From contig CM068373.1 in assembly GCA_034769895.1 (NCBI GenBank), positions 199,806,134 to 199,870,133 on the forward strand: a DNA stretch of 64,000 bases. The letters run 5' to 3'. The position numbers and the translations under genes are program-made. Numbering within the stretch: position 1 is the first letter of the stretch; each line of letters opens with the position of its first letter. Source of the DNA: Magicicada septendecula (lineage: Eukaryota; Arthropoda; Insecta; Hemiptera; Cicadidae). Shown here one piece after another: positions 14,971 to 26,412 of this stretch. A model generated the notes under the pieces. That model was not told the DNA's origin. It made no database searches and worked only from the letters and a program-made list of their open reading frames with translations.

Positions 14971-17553
14971 TGTGCCGAGTTTTGGAATACTCGGCTATTT
15001 CCCAGTTAATTATGTGACTGTCATTGCGGGGGTATGCGAATTAATTATTTGAGAGGTGTCTACCCTGTTATCTGCATGCCTTGTTGCCGATCCGCGCGCC
15101 CTCTGTGGGGAGCGATACGTAATATTTTTCCTGTGACTGCAGCAGTATTCGCCAGGCAGCCGAACGCGACGCAGCAACCATTTTCTCCCGGCGGCGACCA
15201 GTTTGAATTTTGTCTGCTAAAATCTATCATGATTAGATAAACGACTACGCGACTCTCCGGTAAGTCTGTTCAAGGTAACTTACTTATTATTTAATAAAAG
15301 AATTGTAATTTAGCTTAAATTAATGCCGATGCAATGCGATATATATACGGAAGTCACCACGTGGCCAGCGCGGGTTAAATTCTGTTTATGCAGGTCTTGA
15401 AAGTTAACACTGGCTGAGTTAAAGTATTTATAAAGTATTTATGACTGTGTATTTTTCCTAATTATATCATAATCATTTCTTTATAATCAAAGGGGGGTGT
15501 AAGAGAATGTTTTATTAACTAAATGTAGAGGTATATGAAACTGTATATGTATTATGAACCTGTTTAAGTTTTCAACTCATCTCGAAATTGTAATAAGGGA
15601 TTATTAAGTTGACGAACTGTCTATAAATACAAGTTATTTAATTCTAAAATTTTTTTACTAAAGGTAATTTCGGTGCATTCTTAAATTTTCGAAATTTTCT
15701 TTTAATCTGAGCATGTGGTAGTGTGTGAATTATGCTGGAGTCATGAATATTAGGGGGATCGTGAATTGGGTAACATTTGAGTAATTGTCAATATATATAA
15801 TTGTTCAGGGTTCCCGACCTAAGACGATTCTCGATTCACTTCTGCTGGTGGCCGAACAACTGCCACCAATGGCATTAAAACGAGTGATTCTCCGTCTGTG
15901 CCGTCGGGAGGAAGAAATGGACTATACATCATGAGTACCTCAGGTTTTGTGCCGGATTATACCAGGTGACATTTAACCCATTTATATATATATTTTTTTG
16001 GCCTCTACAATGTTGAACATCTGATTCTCTTCCTGGAACATCTCCAATTAAAGTTTGGTACACAAGTCCAGCGAGACAATTAGTGCTTGTAAATTTTGTC
16101 AGTGTATTTTACTAAGGCTTAAGCCCCCTGAGTAAGTGTGAGCCCGGACGGGGTCATGCGTCACCGAATTTTGCTGCGAAATTTTCTTTTAGGGTAAAAG
16201 TGTGTGTGACTTAAGATTACTGATTTATTGGGGAGGTGAATTATGCTTGCATCGATTAAGGGTATTCATAGCTATATGGGTTTTGTTTTTTTAGTAGATT
16301 TAAAGGTTTGGGGAGGTGCTGTAACCTGTGGACGTTACCGGTTGGTGCCGTTGGCTACAGGTCTATAGCATGTTTTAGGTTGCTGGATCTGATGGTGCGC
16401 ATGGCCTCGCCTGTGGCCAAGCCAATTCTGTATGAACACCTCAAATGTGTTTTATTAGGGGCTGATGTTATAAAGTTTTTTTTTATTAAAATTGTCATTA
16501 TATATATTATAAAAATTATCTTAACTCTGTAATAATTCAGTATAAGTGAAATTTCATTCATTTCCTTTTACTGCCATAGCCAGTGTATTACTAGTTCAGT
16601 TGTTAATATGAGCACACTATTGGTTCTTACTTTTCAATCATAAACCTTATTATATATATTTTATAAAATTTATCTTAACTCTGTAATAATTCAGTATAAG
16701 TGAAATTTCATTCATTTTCTTTTACTGCCATAGCCAGTGTATTACTAGTTCAGTTGTTAATATGAGTACACTATTGATTCTTACTTCCAATCATAAATTC
16801 TGTTATACATTTTGTGCGGCCGTGCTGCCATGTTGACCTGGCGATGGCACATTCCTATCTGGGGGAACCTTTCTAAAAGTTTGAATACTTGTAATAATTT
16901 CATTGGTTGCAAGCAGTCATACCCGGACGGGTCAATGCATTGGGTTATGAAAAGTTTTTATGGAGGCTGGGCACTTTACCCTTTTACAGTAGTTTGGGAT
17001 GGGGGTCTAGGTCACTGATACTGAGGATTGTATTCTTCGGCGGCATGGTGAAATGTATATGGGCTGCCTGCCAGGTGAACATGTGTGTAATATATATGTG
17101 TGTGTATATAGATATGTGTGTGCTATGTGTATTTATGTAACTATATTGATTCATGTTCTATTTATGTATATTTGGGAGAAATTTTTATGCTAAGGTTGAC
17201 ATATATTCCAAGTTTATGACATTACACGTGCATATTTTCAGAGGATTGTAATGACAGGGAGGGGAGTAAAAGTTTGTAACAAAAGTTTTTTCAATTCTAT
17301 AAAAGTATATTCTATACTGGGAGTGATACTTACATGTTATTTGAAATGGCTGAATAAAATTGTTATTGTTGCTTAACAACGAGTTTAATTGCAAGTCCCG
17401 TCATACTGGACCCAGCGCAGTTTTGGCTTCTCTAGGCTCTTGCCTAGTTTTAAATAACTAGTGGCCCCTCTTTCAAAAAAAATAAAATAAAAAAATAAAA
17501 AGAAATATAAAAGGGTTTTTTTATAAAGTCTAAAAGTTGAAAGAGGGGTTACA
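14971..17553 (+). mobile_element. Solo LTR (2,583 bp) with AGCC target-site duplication
   Basis: It starts TGTGCCGAG and ends GGGGTTACA, the TG...CA rule. It is flanked by AGCC at 14967-14970 and 17554-17557. The last ~170 bp (17386-17553) are clearly related to the LTR ends in the 41-52.6 kb element (minus strand): both contain ttgcaagtcccgtc, a ccagcgca block and tgcctagttttaa. The start has a hairpin GCCGAG...CTCGGC, and the end has cccctctttcaa (17465-17476) pairing with ttgaaagagggg (17537-17548). No internal region is present, so it is the product of LTR-LTR recombination. Several short frames inside are not genes. Confidence 0.85.
16487..16795. repeat. Two tandem copies of a 154-bp segment inside the solo LTR
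   Basis: The block containing ttaactctgtaataattcag starts at 16521 and again at 16675 (offset 154). It stays aligned through cagttgttaatatgag with only a few mismatches. Confidence 0.88.
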
Positions 17554-17697
17554 AGCCACAAAATTGGTTTTGACTCTTATATCATGGTACAAAAAAGTTT
17601 GGTCATTTATATCACTTACTTATGTTAACTAAAGCTTTTCTAGAAAATTGCAGCTTATGAAATTTTTGGTTAATGAAGAAAAATAAATAAATAAATT

Positions 17698-17750
17698 CCA
17701 GATGATGAGTTTTGTTGTCGCACAAGACAAATGATTAGTTTTGTTACCAA
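17698..17750 (+). repeat. Left-interior sub-terminal repeats of the DUF7869 transposon
   Basis: gatgatgagttttgttgtc and aatgattagttttgttacc are variants of the transposon terminal motif, located just inside the left end once the solo LTR is removed. They may be transposase-binding sites. Confidence 0.5.
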
Positions 17751-18024
17751 ATTACAAACACTGGAGAAGTGTCCAGCTTCATGTAAAATGTTATTAAACC
17801 AATTTAATGAGATTTTCAGATGAAAGGATATAAAATTAATTTTAATTACAACGTCAATTAAATGATTTTACACTTTTTTTTACATTAAGGCATTTTTATT
17901 AACCACGTCTTAGAATACATTACAAAAAATAACAACGTATCATTTTTGGTAAACAAAATGTCCTCAATATTTCTTAACACAAACTATAAGGTGAGTACAA
18001 TAAATGAGTAAAATAAAATTTATT

Positions 18025-18084
18025 GAGAATTTAATAATGCTGTTTTTACTATTTAATAGTAAAAACAGCATTAATTAAATTCTC
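18025..18084. repeat. 60-bp near-perfect hairpin at the 3' end of the DUF7869-like gene
   Basis: The arms gagaatttaataatgctg... and ...cagcattaattaaattctc are reverse complements with one 1-nt difference, centred near 18054. The gene's stop codon (18075-18077, minus strand) lies inside the right arm, so the last codons are mirrored downstream of the gene. Possible readings: transcription or RNA-end structure, fold-back replication scar, or assembly artefact. Confidence 0.8.
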
Positions 18085-20095
18085 AAGTCAAAATCAACCA
18101 TTGGAATATCTTCATCACAATCTTCTTGTTCGGTAGTTAATCCATTTAAGACAGCTTTTTTATAAAACTCTAAATTAGGTAGATCATTCCAATTACTTCC
18201 ATAATGTTTGGAGAGAAGTTTAATCACATCGTTTTTTCTTAATGTTAGCTGGCAAACCAACAGGTATTTGACAAGGACTTATTTCAGCTGCACTTTTAGT
18301 TGGTTTTCAAACACTTTTTGCAACACTAGTATCCACTATGTACGAGGATTCGCCTTTTACCAATATTTTGGATTTAAATCTTTTTAAAATAAAGCGTTTT
18401 GCTTCAGCAAATTTAAAATGCCAAGAATGTGGAGGCTTTACAACATCACTTACAGAAGATTTCCAGTCATAAACTATGATATCTTTTGCCTCAATGACTG
18501 TGCCATAATCATTAAAGATCTGTAAATATTCTGCAGGCTCTACAATAACATTTTTACGTTTAACAACTTTTTCTATGTGACCGAAGATATGATCAGGGGG
18601 CATGTAAGAATGCCCAGGTACAGGAAAAGTTATTTCTACAGTAGTAATTGATTTAGGAGCATCAGTCAGTAACCATTTAGAAATCATTCCCATTACAATA
18701 CTATTTTTATTTTGGCCGGCACATCCGTCGGCAAACATGCGGATGGTGTTAACTGATTCCTCAAAATTTGTATTCGTAACACGGTGATAACGAAACGACG
18801 CTATTTCATTTGAGAATTTCTTGTATTCCAATTCATTCCAAGTGTAAATAAATGTATTTATTTTGTGAAGCTTTTGAACTTCCTGAGAAAACTGTAAAAT
18901 TATGTAAATAAAATTGTCGGCGATAATAAGCAATTTGATCAGGAATTTTAGGCAATACAAGATGTTTTTCACAATCGAAAGAGAAAATAATACAATTTGG
19001 TTGTTCTGTTTGAAGTAATTCAAAAAAAGGCGTTACCACGCTTCTTGTGAACTTTTAACTCCAGATCTAAATTGCTTTTAACAGAAAAATCTTTTTCTAC
19101 TTTAATTCGTTCCTTAAGTTCTATACATTTTGAGCATTCATCAGTTGATGGTGTACCAAAACCAACATTATAATCAGTACAAAATAATGATCGGTAATAG
19201 TCATACTTGACCTTCACGTTATCATCTACACTGGCATTATAGATTTTTCCACATTTTTTTAATGGACAAATCACTGTTTAAGTACTGACGTTTAGAATCA
19301 TTTCTGCAGTAATGTGATTCTAAGGGTACAAATGATTCAATATGTGTTTTTACACTACTTTTTTTAACGTCAAATAACTTAGACTTTCGATCTCCTCCAC
19401 GATTTTCTTTTGGAGATTTGCCTGTCACAAGCTGTTCCTTACACAATTTTTGTACTCTAAATTTAGAAATTCCAAGTGTATTAACGAAAGTATTTTTACA
19501 AACTCATATCTGAACACTTCCTGATAATTGTCTCAAACTAGGGATGAAGTATTTAATACTCACAGCTTTAGGTTTACTTTTTTATCAACACTCACAGTAG
19601 CAGATTTTCGTTTTGGAATCATATTTCTGGTGTGCTGCAGTATAAAATTATCTTGTTCTACCTTTACTGAAGTTGAGTAAAAATTCTGGTGGAATCGACG
19701 AATGTCTAGCATATTAAGACTCATACAGTTGAACCCACTTGTGCAACTATGACCACACGTTGGTTGTTTGGGCAGGCTGGTTGATGAATGCCTGAAAGTA
19801 ATAAAAAGATATTTTGAATTTCAAGAAAAAAAATATGCATAGGCATAATTAAAACAAAAAGTTACAAAAGTTGATTTTTTATGAGTCTGTAACACAGGAA
19901 TTATGTGTGTTTAACAAGAATGTGAGGTTAAGGATTTTACTAAACAAAATGCAACTGAAAGCTAACAAACTTACCTCATACGTTTCCCTTTGTTTGTTTT
20001 CCAACTACCAGAACTGCATAACTTCTTTCTTCCTTTTCCAGTTTCTGCTGGAATAATACCAGAAGATGATTGAAGTACTGAAGTTTCAGGATCCA
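18075..20095 (-). pseudogene. DUF7869-like gene, probable transposase, with one intron and several frameshifts
   Basis: Exon 1 runs from ATG at 20095 to 19975 (begins MDPETSVLQSSSG) and ends ATGAG|GTAAGT. A 183-bp intron (19792-19974) closes with ttactttcag. Exon 2 continues to TAA at 18075-18077. Recognisable family parts, in order: a Cys-rich start (CGHSCTSGFNC); VCKNTFVNTLGIS; HYCRNDSKRQYL; STDECSKCIELKERI; IAYYRRQFYLHNF; YTWNELE; FADGCAGQNKN; VPGHSYMPPDHIFGHIE. This arrangement is that of the uncharacterised insect DUF7869 family. The Asp of FADGC, the Asp of PPDH and the Glu of HIE are candidate DDE residues (my inference). Breaks: an A-run frameshift near 19580, TGA at 19504-19506, and frameshifts near 19257, 19023, 18850 and 18237-18310, mostly at homopolymers. 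Confidence 0.7.
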
Positions 20096-20164
20096 TTTTT
20101 GCTTACCACTGAATAGTGAACATTAATAACAGCTGTGCTATGACAAAAAATGTTCTTTCCCTCT

Positions 20165-21562
20165 TTTTACTTCCATGTTCCTTAAGGAAATAGAAGTATG
20201 GTGATGGCAAAAAAAATCGTCTTCGAGATTATTGCAGATTCTGATTGTACTACACTCAAAACATGAAAAAAAGTCATTTTCCGTAAAGTGTCTGTGTGTG
20301 TGTCTGTGTGTCTTGTGCCTGGTGTCTGTATGCCTGTGTGTCTGTCTGTGTGTCTATAGATATTTTTTCTATGGCAAACGATAACAGCCGCAAATTCAAA
20401 CTGAATCAAACATTTTTTGCATACACCCCTGACTTGTAGAGTACTCACGACCTATTGCTTTTGGTGAAGATCGGTTGAGGGAAAGGGGTAGTTTACCAGC
20501 AACGGGTTTTTTTTTAATCAAGGGTAATTGTTTCCTATGGCAAACGATAACAGCCGCAAATTCAAACAGAATCAACTACTCTTTTGCATACAGCCCTGAA
20601 TATTAGAGTTCTCAAGATCTGTTGTTTTTGGTGAAGATCGGTTAAGAGGAAGGGGTAGTTTACCAGCAACGTTTCATGTTATAAAAGGGTATTTTTTATG
20701 GCAAACGATAAGAGTCACACATTCAAACAGAATCAAATAATTTTTTGCTTGTAGCCCTGATTTGTAGAGTACTCAAGACCTATTGATTTTGGTGAAGATC
20801 GGTTAAGGGAAAGGGGTAGTTTACCAGCAACGGTTTTTTTTTAACAAGTGTAATTTTTACTTCCATTTCCTTAAGGAAATGGAAGTATGGTGATGGCAAA
20901 AAAAATCGTGTTCGAGATTATTGCAGATTCTGATTGTACTACACTCAAAACATGAAAAAAATTCGTTTTTCGAAAATTGTCTGTGTGTGTGTTTGTCTGT
21001 CTCTAGAGTTTTTAATTTGGCAAACGATAACAGCCGCAAATTCAAACAGAATCAAACAATTTTTCGCATACTGTCCTGATTTGTAGAGTACTCAGGATCT
21101 CTTGTGTTTGGTGGAGATCAGTCAAGGGGAAGGGGTAGTTTACCCGCAACGTTTTTTTATCAAGGGTAACTTTTTATGGCAAACGATAACAGCCGCAAAT
21201 TCAAACAGAATCAAATAATTTTTTGCATACATCCATGAATTGTAGAGATCTCAAGGTTTTTCGATTTTGGTGAAGATCGGTTAAGGGGAAGGGGTAGTTT
21301 ACCAGCAACCTTTTACGTTTTAACAACATTAAGTAATTGAAAATTCATTTAAACTCTTTGAAACAATGGTAATTTTTAAAAATAAAATAATTTTGTTGCC
21401 AGGCAATAAAATTATAATTTTTTCATTTTAATGTAAATTATGTATGAGTTAATATACATGTATAAAATAATATATCGTATGTGGCAGGCAAGCATATCTC
21501 AGTTATGTAATGTTTACGTTTCCATTGCATTATTATGACTACCGCAATAAAAAGGCAGGGAA

Positions 21563-21620
<58 letters not shown>

Positions 21621-22446
21621 TCGCGTTATTTCTGGCCTCACTCATGTTTATTTTCTTACATTTGCACGCTTTTTAAATGGTAAGTGCCAAAACCCATACC
21701 AACATAACGCATGCAAGCCGAAAAAGTGTCCAGCGTGGATAGCGATTGCTTCCTGTGGATCGCTGGGCAGTGTAACTGCACGTGTTTACAGAGGAACGAT
21801 TCATAGACAGACTTTTCGTCTTTAGGGAATGAACCCTCTGCAAGATGCTGAGGGTCCATGGGTGACTTTGGAGCGCTCCTTCTTTTCCGCGTGTTTGTTC
21901 TGTGAAACATACACTGTACATTCGCAGCTTGATAGGAACGCTGCAACTAGGAAAACTGTAGCAACGCTCAATAGGAAATGTTGAAAATTGTTGTCCACGG
22001 TGTACCCTCATACACACTAAACCTGCTCTGATGTTTTAATTACGGACATCATAATATTAAAGCTTTGGAAACTTGAGCACTACTTAATGGAGATCAAACA
22101 TTAACTTATACAAGCCATTAAGTTTATGCAATTTTTTATATATATTGTACAACGTTATCGGCAACAAAGAAGTAGTTTTTGTTAAAATTCCTTCCCGGGA
22201 TGTTTGGCCGCAGTCCAATGTTTTCTAAAAAACCAGACGTTTCGGCAATGCCATCGACTTCCATCATCAGTGAAAATCGAGTGCGATAACGTGAGGTGGT
22301 ATACGTTAGTGACCACAGTACTGTGGTTAAGCCTGAAGCAGTAAGTAGAAAGAAGTAGTTTCTATAGTAATATTTCATTTCGAAAATGATTTTAAATATA
22401 AAACTTAGAACATGGAAGTCATGTATGGTTCTCCATACCGATATTT
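20165..22446 (+). mobile_element. Modular minisatellite-bearing repeat element, copy C, with an internal partial duplication
   Basis: Starts with the palindromic block around ccttaagg (20166-20200), then a TG/TC tract and monomers near 20369, 20537 and 20697. A second copy of the palindromic start (20862-21005; cttccatttcc/ggaaatggaag is a perfect inverted repeat) follows, with two more monomers near 21018 and 21175, the (AC)n tract, the ~500-bp segment and the 3' module 22138-22446 ending in the intact hairpin at 22423-22438. It sits inside the DUF7869 transposon between exon 1 and the right end, so it inserted later. Confidence 0.8.
21564..21619. repeat. (AC)n microsatellite, about 28 units
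   Basis: Same position within the element as the longer tract in copy B, and half its length. Confidence 0.95.
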
Positions 22447-22529
22447 TTACAATGTTACCAACAGTACAGTTTCCAAAAATAAAAATATAATAAGAAAAAT
22501 AATGTTATTTAGAATAATATTTCATTTTT

Positions 22530-22822
22530 GAAAATTATCAGTTTTGATTCCGTCCCATATAATATTCGAGGCTGTCGTATGGTAGATAATAAGTTTTGAT
22601 TCCAAAAAGGTGTTATGCAGTTGATTAGTTTTGAAACTAAATTATGAGTGTAAATGATTAGTTTTGTTACCAGCCATGATTTTTAACTCTCATTGTAGAA
22701 GGTCAAAATGAACAGTTTTGATACCTTACACCACTAATATTGTGTATTTCAATATGAAGAACAACTTTAGACCAAAAACACAATTTTGATTAAAAAGCAG
22801 ATGATTAGTTTTGATACTGGGC
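22530..22822 (+). repeat. Right sub-terminal repeats and right TIR of the DUF7869 transposon
   Basis: Repeated variants: cagttttgattcc (~22535), aagttttgattcc (~22590), ttgattagttttgaaac (~22619), atgattagttttgttacc (~22656), acagttttgatacc (~22711), then the terminal gatgattagttttgatactgg at 22800-22820. Clusters of TIR-like motifs near an end are typical of transposase-binding arrays. Confidence 0.55.
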
Positions 22823-22824
22823 TA

Positions 22825-23773
22825 CTCTTGCGTGTGATGAATATGACCACTCTGACATGTACGTATAATGCAAATCCGTCAATGTTAAGGATTTAAGAAT
22901 ATTATTGCTAGTACCAATTTACCAATTTATAAAACGCAACACTTCACTAATAACCACTTGAACGTACACAGTAATATCGTCCGATAATAACTCGAACCGC
23001 ACTGTAAATATATCGCAACTATATTGAAACTATGGTTGCTGCCGCCTTGTATTTATACATCCGCGCACAGACCAGAAGATTCCAAACTGCGTCTTAGCGC
23101 CAGTGTGTACTACGTAATTAATTGCGGTCTTGACACAGTCAGCGCGGCTGGCGGCTTCGAGAAAAGTCTCGCGAATGCGTCAAGAGTCACGTACACCACC
23201 GCGTTAAATTCTGGATCCCTCTGGAACGTTCGATAAACACGTAGATTGTTCTGTGATGTCGTAACAATATTAAGATTTAGAGCAAAAAAGTTTATTGGGC
23301 ATCAATTATACTTAGCGCAACGAACACTTAAAATCCTACTACCTAGCCGGTGGTTTAAACAATCTAGCCCTAGTTGCGCTCAGTACTAACACAGATTCAT
23401 ATTTATAACAAATGCAATGTTGCAATATATGTAATTTAAAAACCTAATTAAAATAAATATGTTACATAGATGCAAGTATTCATTAAGCACCCTTTGAGTG
23501 TCAGTTTGTGTGCGTGAATAGCAAAACGTGGACAGTTCTCAGAATAAAAAATTCAAGAAAATCTTAATTAAAATTTTGTAATTTTAAAACAGTATCAGAT
23601 CTGGTGTACGTTAGAAAGTCTTGAGCTTTAATATAAGGAGACAAATGTCGTATCCAAGGAGATGATATAAAGTTTTAACAGTCTGTCAGGCGCGAGAGTA
23701 GAAACCAAATAAACAGGGTATTGTAGTTGATAATTTATATATTCCATTTATAATAATAGCTATAGCCTTAGTT
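22825..23773. other. Unannotated DNA, including a GC-richer patch at 23020-23240
   Basis: The GC-richer patch holds a 70-codon frame with no recognisable motif. The rest is AT-rich and empty. Confidence 0.45.
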
Positions 23774-23775
23774 TA

Positions 23776-24675
23776 CGAGGGACAGTTCAAAAGTTTGCGG
23801 AGCGACATCTATACGGTGGAACAAAATTTTTCGTGTGTTGTGAAGTTCATACTTTGTGTAAACACCTGTTAATTTCTAACTCTATCTTTCAATCTATTCA
23901 CTGTTTATCAGCTGTTCGAAATTTACATGTCAAGCGTGTTTAAAAAAAATGGACAAAATCAAACATCGTGCTTCATTTAATTGTTTGTTAAAAAGGTCTA
24001 CCGGAATTGGAAAATCACAACAAAATGGTAAATATGTTAAGAGATGCTGCCCTTTCAAAAACAATGTTTGTAACTAGGCATTCGAGTGTAAATGTGATCA
24101 TATGAGGACTGAAGGTAATCCCTGCAATGGGCGCCTAAAAAGTGCAACAACTCCGTATACCATTAAAAAAATTTCACACACAGTATTGAAAGATCGGCGA
24201 CTGAGAGTGGATGAGATTGCTGAGATCAACAGGCGCCTTACGTAAACGCTTGTATTGGATTTTAATTCCAGAACGTTGTATGAAAAAACTTTGTGCAATT
24301 TGGGACCCGCATTTGCAGTTGTTGCACTTTTTGGGCGTCGACTACGGGGATTACATTTAGTACTCGTACGACCACGATTAAACTCTAATATCTACTTACA
24401 AACCATTGTTTTTGAAGGTGCAACCCTTTTCTAACCCATTTCGTTGTCACTTTCCATTAGGGCTAGACATTTTTAACAAGAATTCTTGATATTATTCATT
24501 TTTTTAAATAGCGTGACACGTAAATTTTGAATAACTGTTAAATAATAAACAAACTGGCAGATAGATTTGGACGCTAACAGATGTTTTCATAAAGTATAAA
24601 TCTTATAACACCCGAAAAAGTTTAGTTCTACAGCTAAGCTATATGTCGGTCAGGGAACTTTTTAACTGACCCTCG
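23776..24675 (+). mobile_element. Internally deleted mariner element (900 bp) with TIRs and TA flanks
   Basis: The left end CGAGGGACAGTTCAAAAGTT and the right end, reverse-complemented, CGAGGGTCAGTTAAAAAGTT agree at 18 of 20 positions. TA lies outside both (23774-23775 and 24676-24677). Inside, broken frames still give VLKDRRLRVDEIAEIN (about 24185-24230) and an upstream ATTPYTIKKI segment, which match the N-terminal helix-turn-helix region of mariner transposases. Full-length mariners are about 1.3 kb, so roughly a third is missing, including the catalytic domain. Confidence 0.82.
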
Positions 24676-24677
24676 TA

Positions 24678-25675
24678 TATTATGGAAAGGTTATCTAAAT
24701 AGGAGTCGGACAAAAGGCTTCATTAAATAGTCCAAAATTATAGGTCACATGTAGAAGAAGTTCCCAAAGAACCTGCGGGATTAAATGAATTCAGTAAGCC
24801 ATTTACACTAATAGAAAGAAAGACAAGAATCTCATAGAAATTCTAACACCATATTATAAATTAAATAATGGAAAAATTTGAAAAACTAAGTCCGTTATTA
24901 AAATTAAAAGGACTTTAAAATAAAGGACTTTAATAAGAGAACATTGCTGTCATGTGTGTGTCCTTTAGGATAAAACGCGTAAATCAGTAGAGAATCTAGG
25001 TGCCTGCGCCTAAATCTAGGTGTAAAAATTGCTTGACATTACTTAGGTTGAGAAGACGAGAACAAAAAAGAATACTTATATATGGAAAACAAATCCAAAG
25101 ATAAACGGAAACATTAAAAATTCAATTTTCCATATCTATTTAGATTACTTAACGTTTTTCGTATTGTGTTCTTGAGAGTGGCAAAATTAGATCAGTGTGT
25201 TAGAATAAGAATAAGGAAGTATGTAACGTGAAATATCTATGAGAGAGAACTTTTTGGTTTGCTAGACGTGGCAGTCAAAATCACTTACCGTACTTGCCGG
25301 CAACTATACTGAACTAACTTTGTAGTTGTGTAATCAAATTTGGTGCCGACCACAAAGTAATGCTTCTTGCCTCGAATATAAGGTCCCTTAGCTGACTCTA
25401 TAGTCGTTTCTTAACTCTATTAAGAGTAGGATCTTCTAACTAAAATAAAGTCACGTTTAAGAAATATTTCTTCTAAATACATGAAACCTTTCTAAGTAGA
25501 AAGTGAAAACATGTTTTTTTTTTTATTTCGTCTAGGATTTTAATCAGTGTCTAGGATCAAAAAACAATTTTCGTATACATCAGGAGTGTATGTGGTATGA
25601 TAAAAAAAAGTACGCATAATTAAATATTGTGAAAAGACTGTGTGAACGGTTATTAACTAAAGAACTAATTAAGTA
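24678..25675. other. Unannotated AT-rich DNA
   Basis: No gene, RNA or repeat that I can support. Confidence 0.5.
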
Positions 25676-26412
25676 AGTGTGTACCGATTGAACCGGGTAC
25701 TTTCAATTTAGTTGGTTTTGTATGTTTTTGGTGTTAGTTTTCAATTATGTTCTGCACACACCTGTCTCTGTCAGACCTTGTCGGTGTTGGTTGTAGCCTG
25801 TACGGCCCTGTTAGAGATTGCCCTAATTTGTTGAAGGTTATATGGTCCAATGAAGCCTCATGTCTTGAGTGATAGTCATAATGGGTTTTGTTTAAATAAT
25901 TGAGTTACTAGGCCGCACGATCGGACTTACCCTGAACAAGGTATATTTACGTATTTTATGAGAATGCGGTTATGGTCTGACCTTAGACCCTTGCTGTTGA
26001 GACAATGAGTTTTGATTTTTGAATTATGCCTGGGTACACACAGTTGCACTGTGTGTTTTAAAATTCTCTAGATTTTGAGAATTGTTTTAGTTAATATTTT
26101 TAATGGATTGTATATGTCTATTGGGTGTTGTATATTTGTGTTAGTTTGCATATCATTATTGTTGTTGTGTGTGTTTGCCTTGTTTGGCGATTTCGGGGAG
26201 CTTGCTCTGTTTTTCGCCTTCACCCCTTTTTCTTCCTTCGCTAGGAGACCCTGAACGTCACTTGCAGTAAGTCAAGTTTTTTCTCTTCTTTGTAGTGTTA
26301 CCTATTGTGAATTGTTTATTTATGTCCATTTTAATTACGTAATTCTGGCGGCTTAGAAAATGAGCTCAGTTCATGTAGACTATTCCTTAAAGATGATCTA
26401 GAGTTTGGAGTT

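Larger units (their letters stand above)
14919..22822 (-). mobile_element. DNA transposon with 23-bp TIRs carrying a DUF7869-like gene; interrupted by two later insertions
   Basis: The left end 14919-14941 (GTCCAGTATCAAAACTAATC...) and the right end 22800-22822, reverse-complemented, match at 22 of 23 positions. TA flanks both ends (14917-14918 and 22823-22824), suggesting a TA target duplication. Removing the solo LTR (14971-17553) and repeat element C (20165-22446) leaves a core of about 3.0 kb. Its only gene is the leftward DUF7869-like pseudogene 18075-20095, which is therefore the probable transposase. Variants of the TIR motif (gattagttttg-a/t-tacc) recur sub-terminally near 17732, 22617, 22654 and 22708. 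I cannot assign a known superfamily. Confidence 0.68.

Noticed and set aside
16308..17140. Several 60-77-codon frames in the solo LTR
   Set aside because: They lie wholly within an LTR and have no domain features.
23024..23236. GC-richer 70-codon frame
   Set aside because: No recognisable motif, splice context or repeat; base composition alone is not enough.
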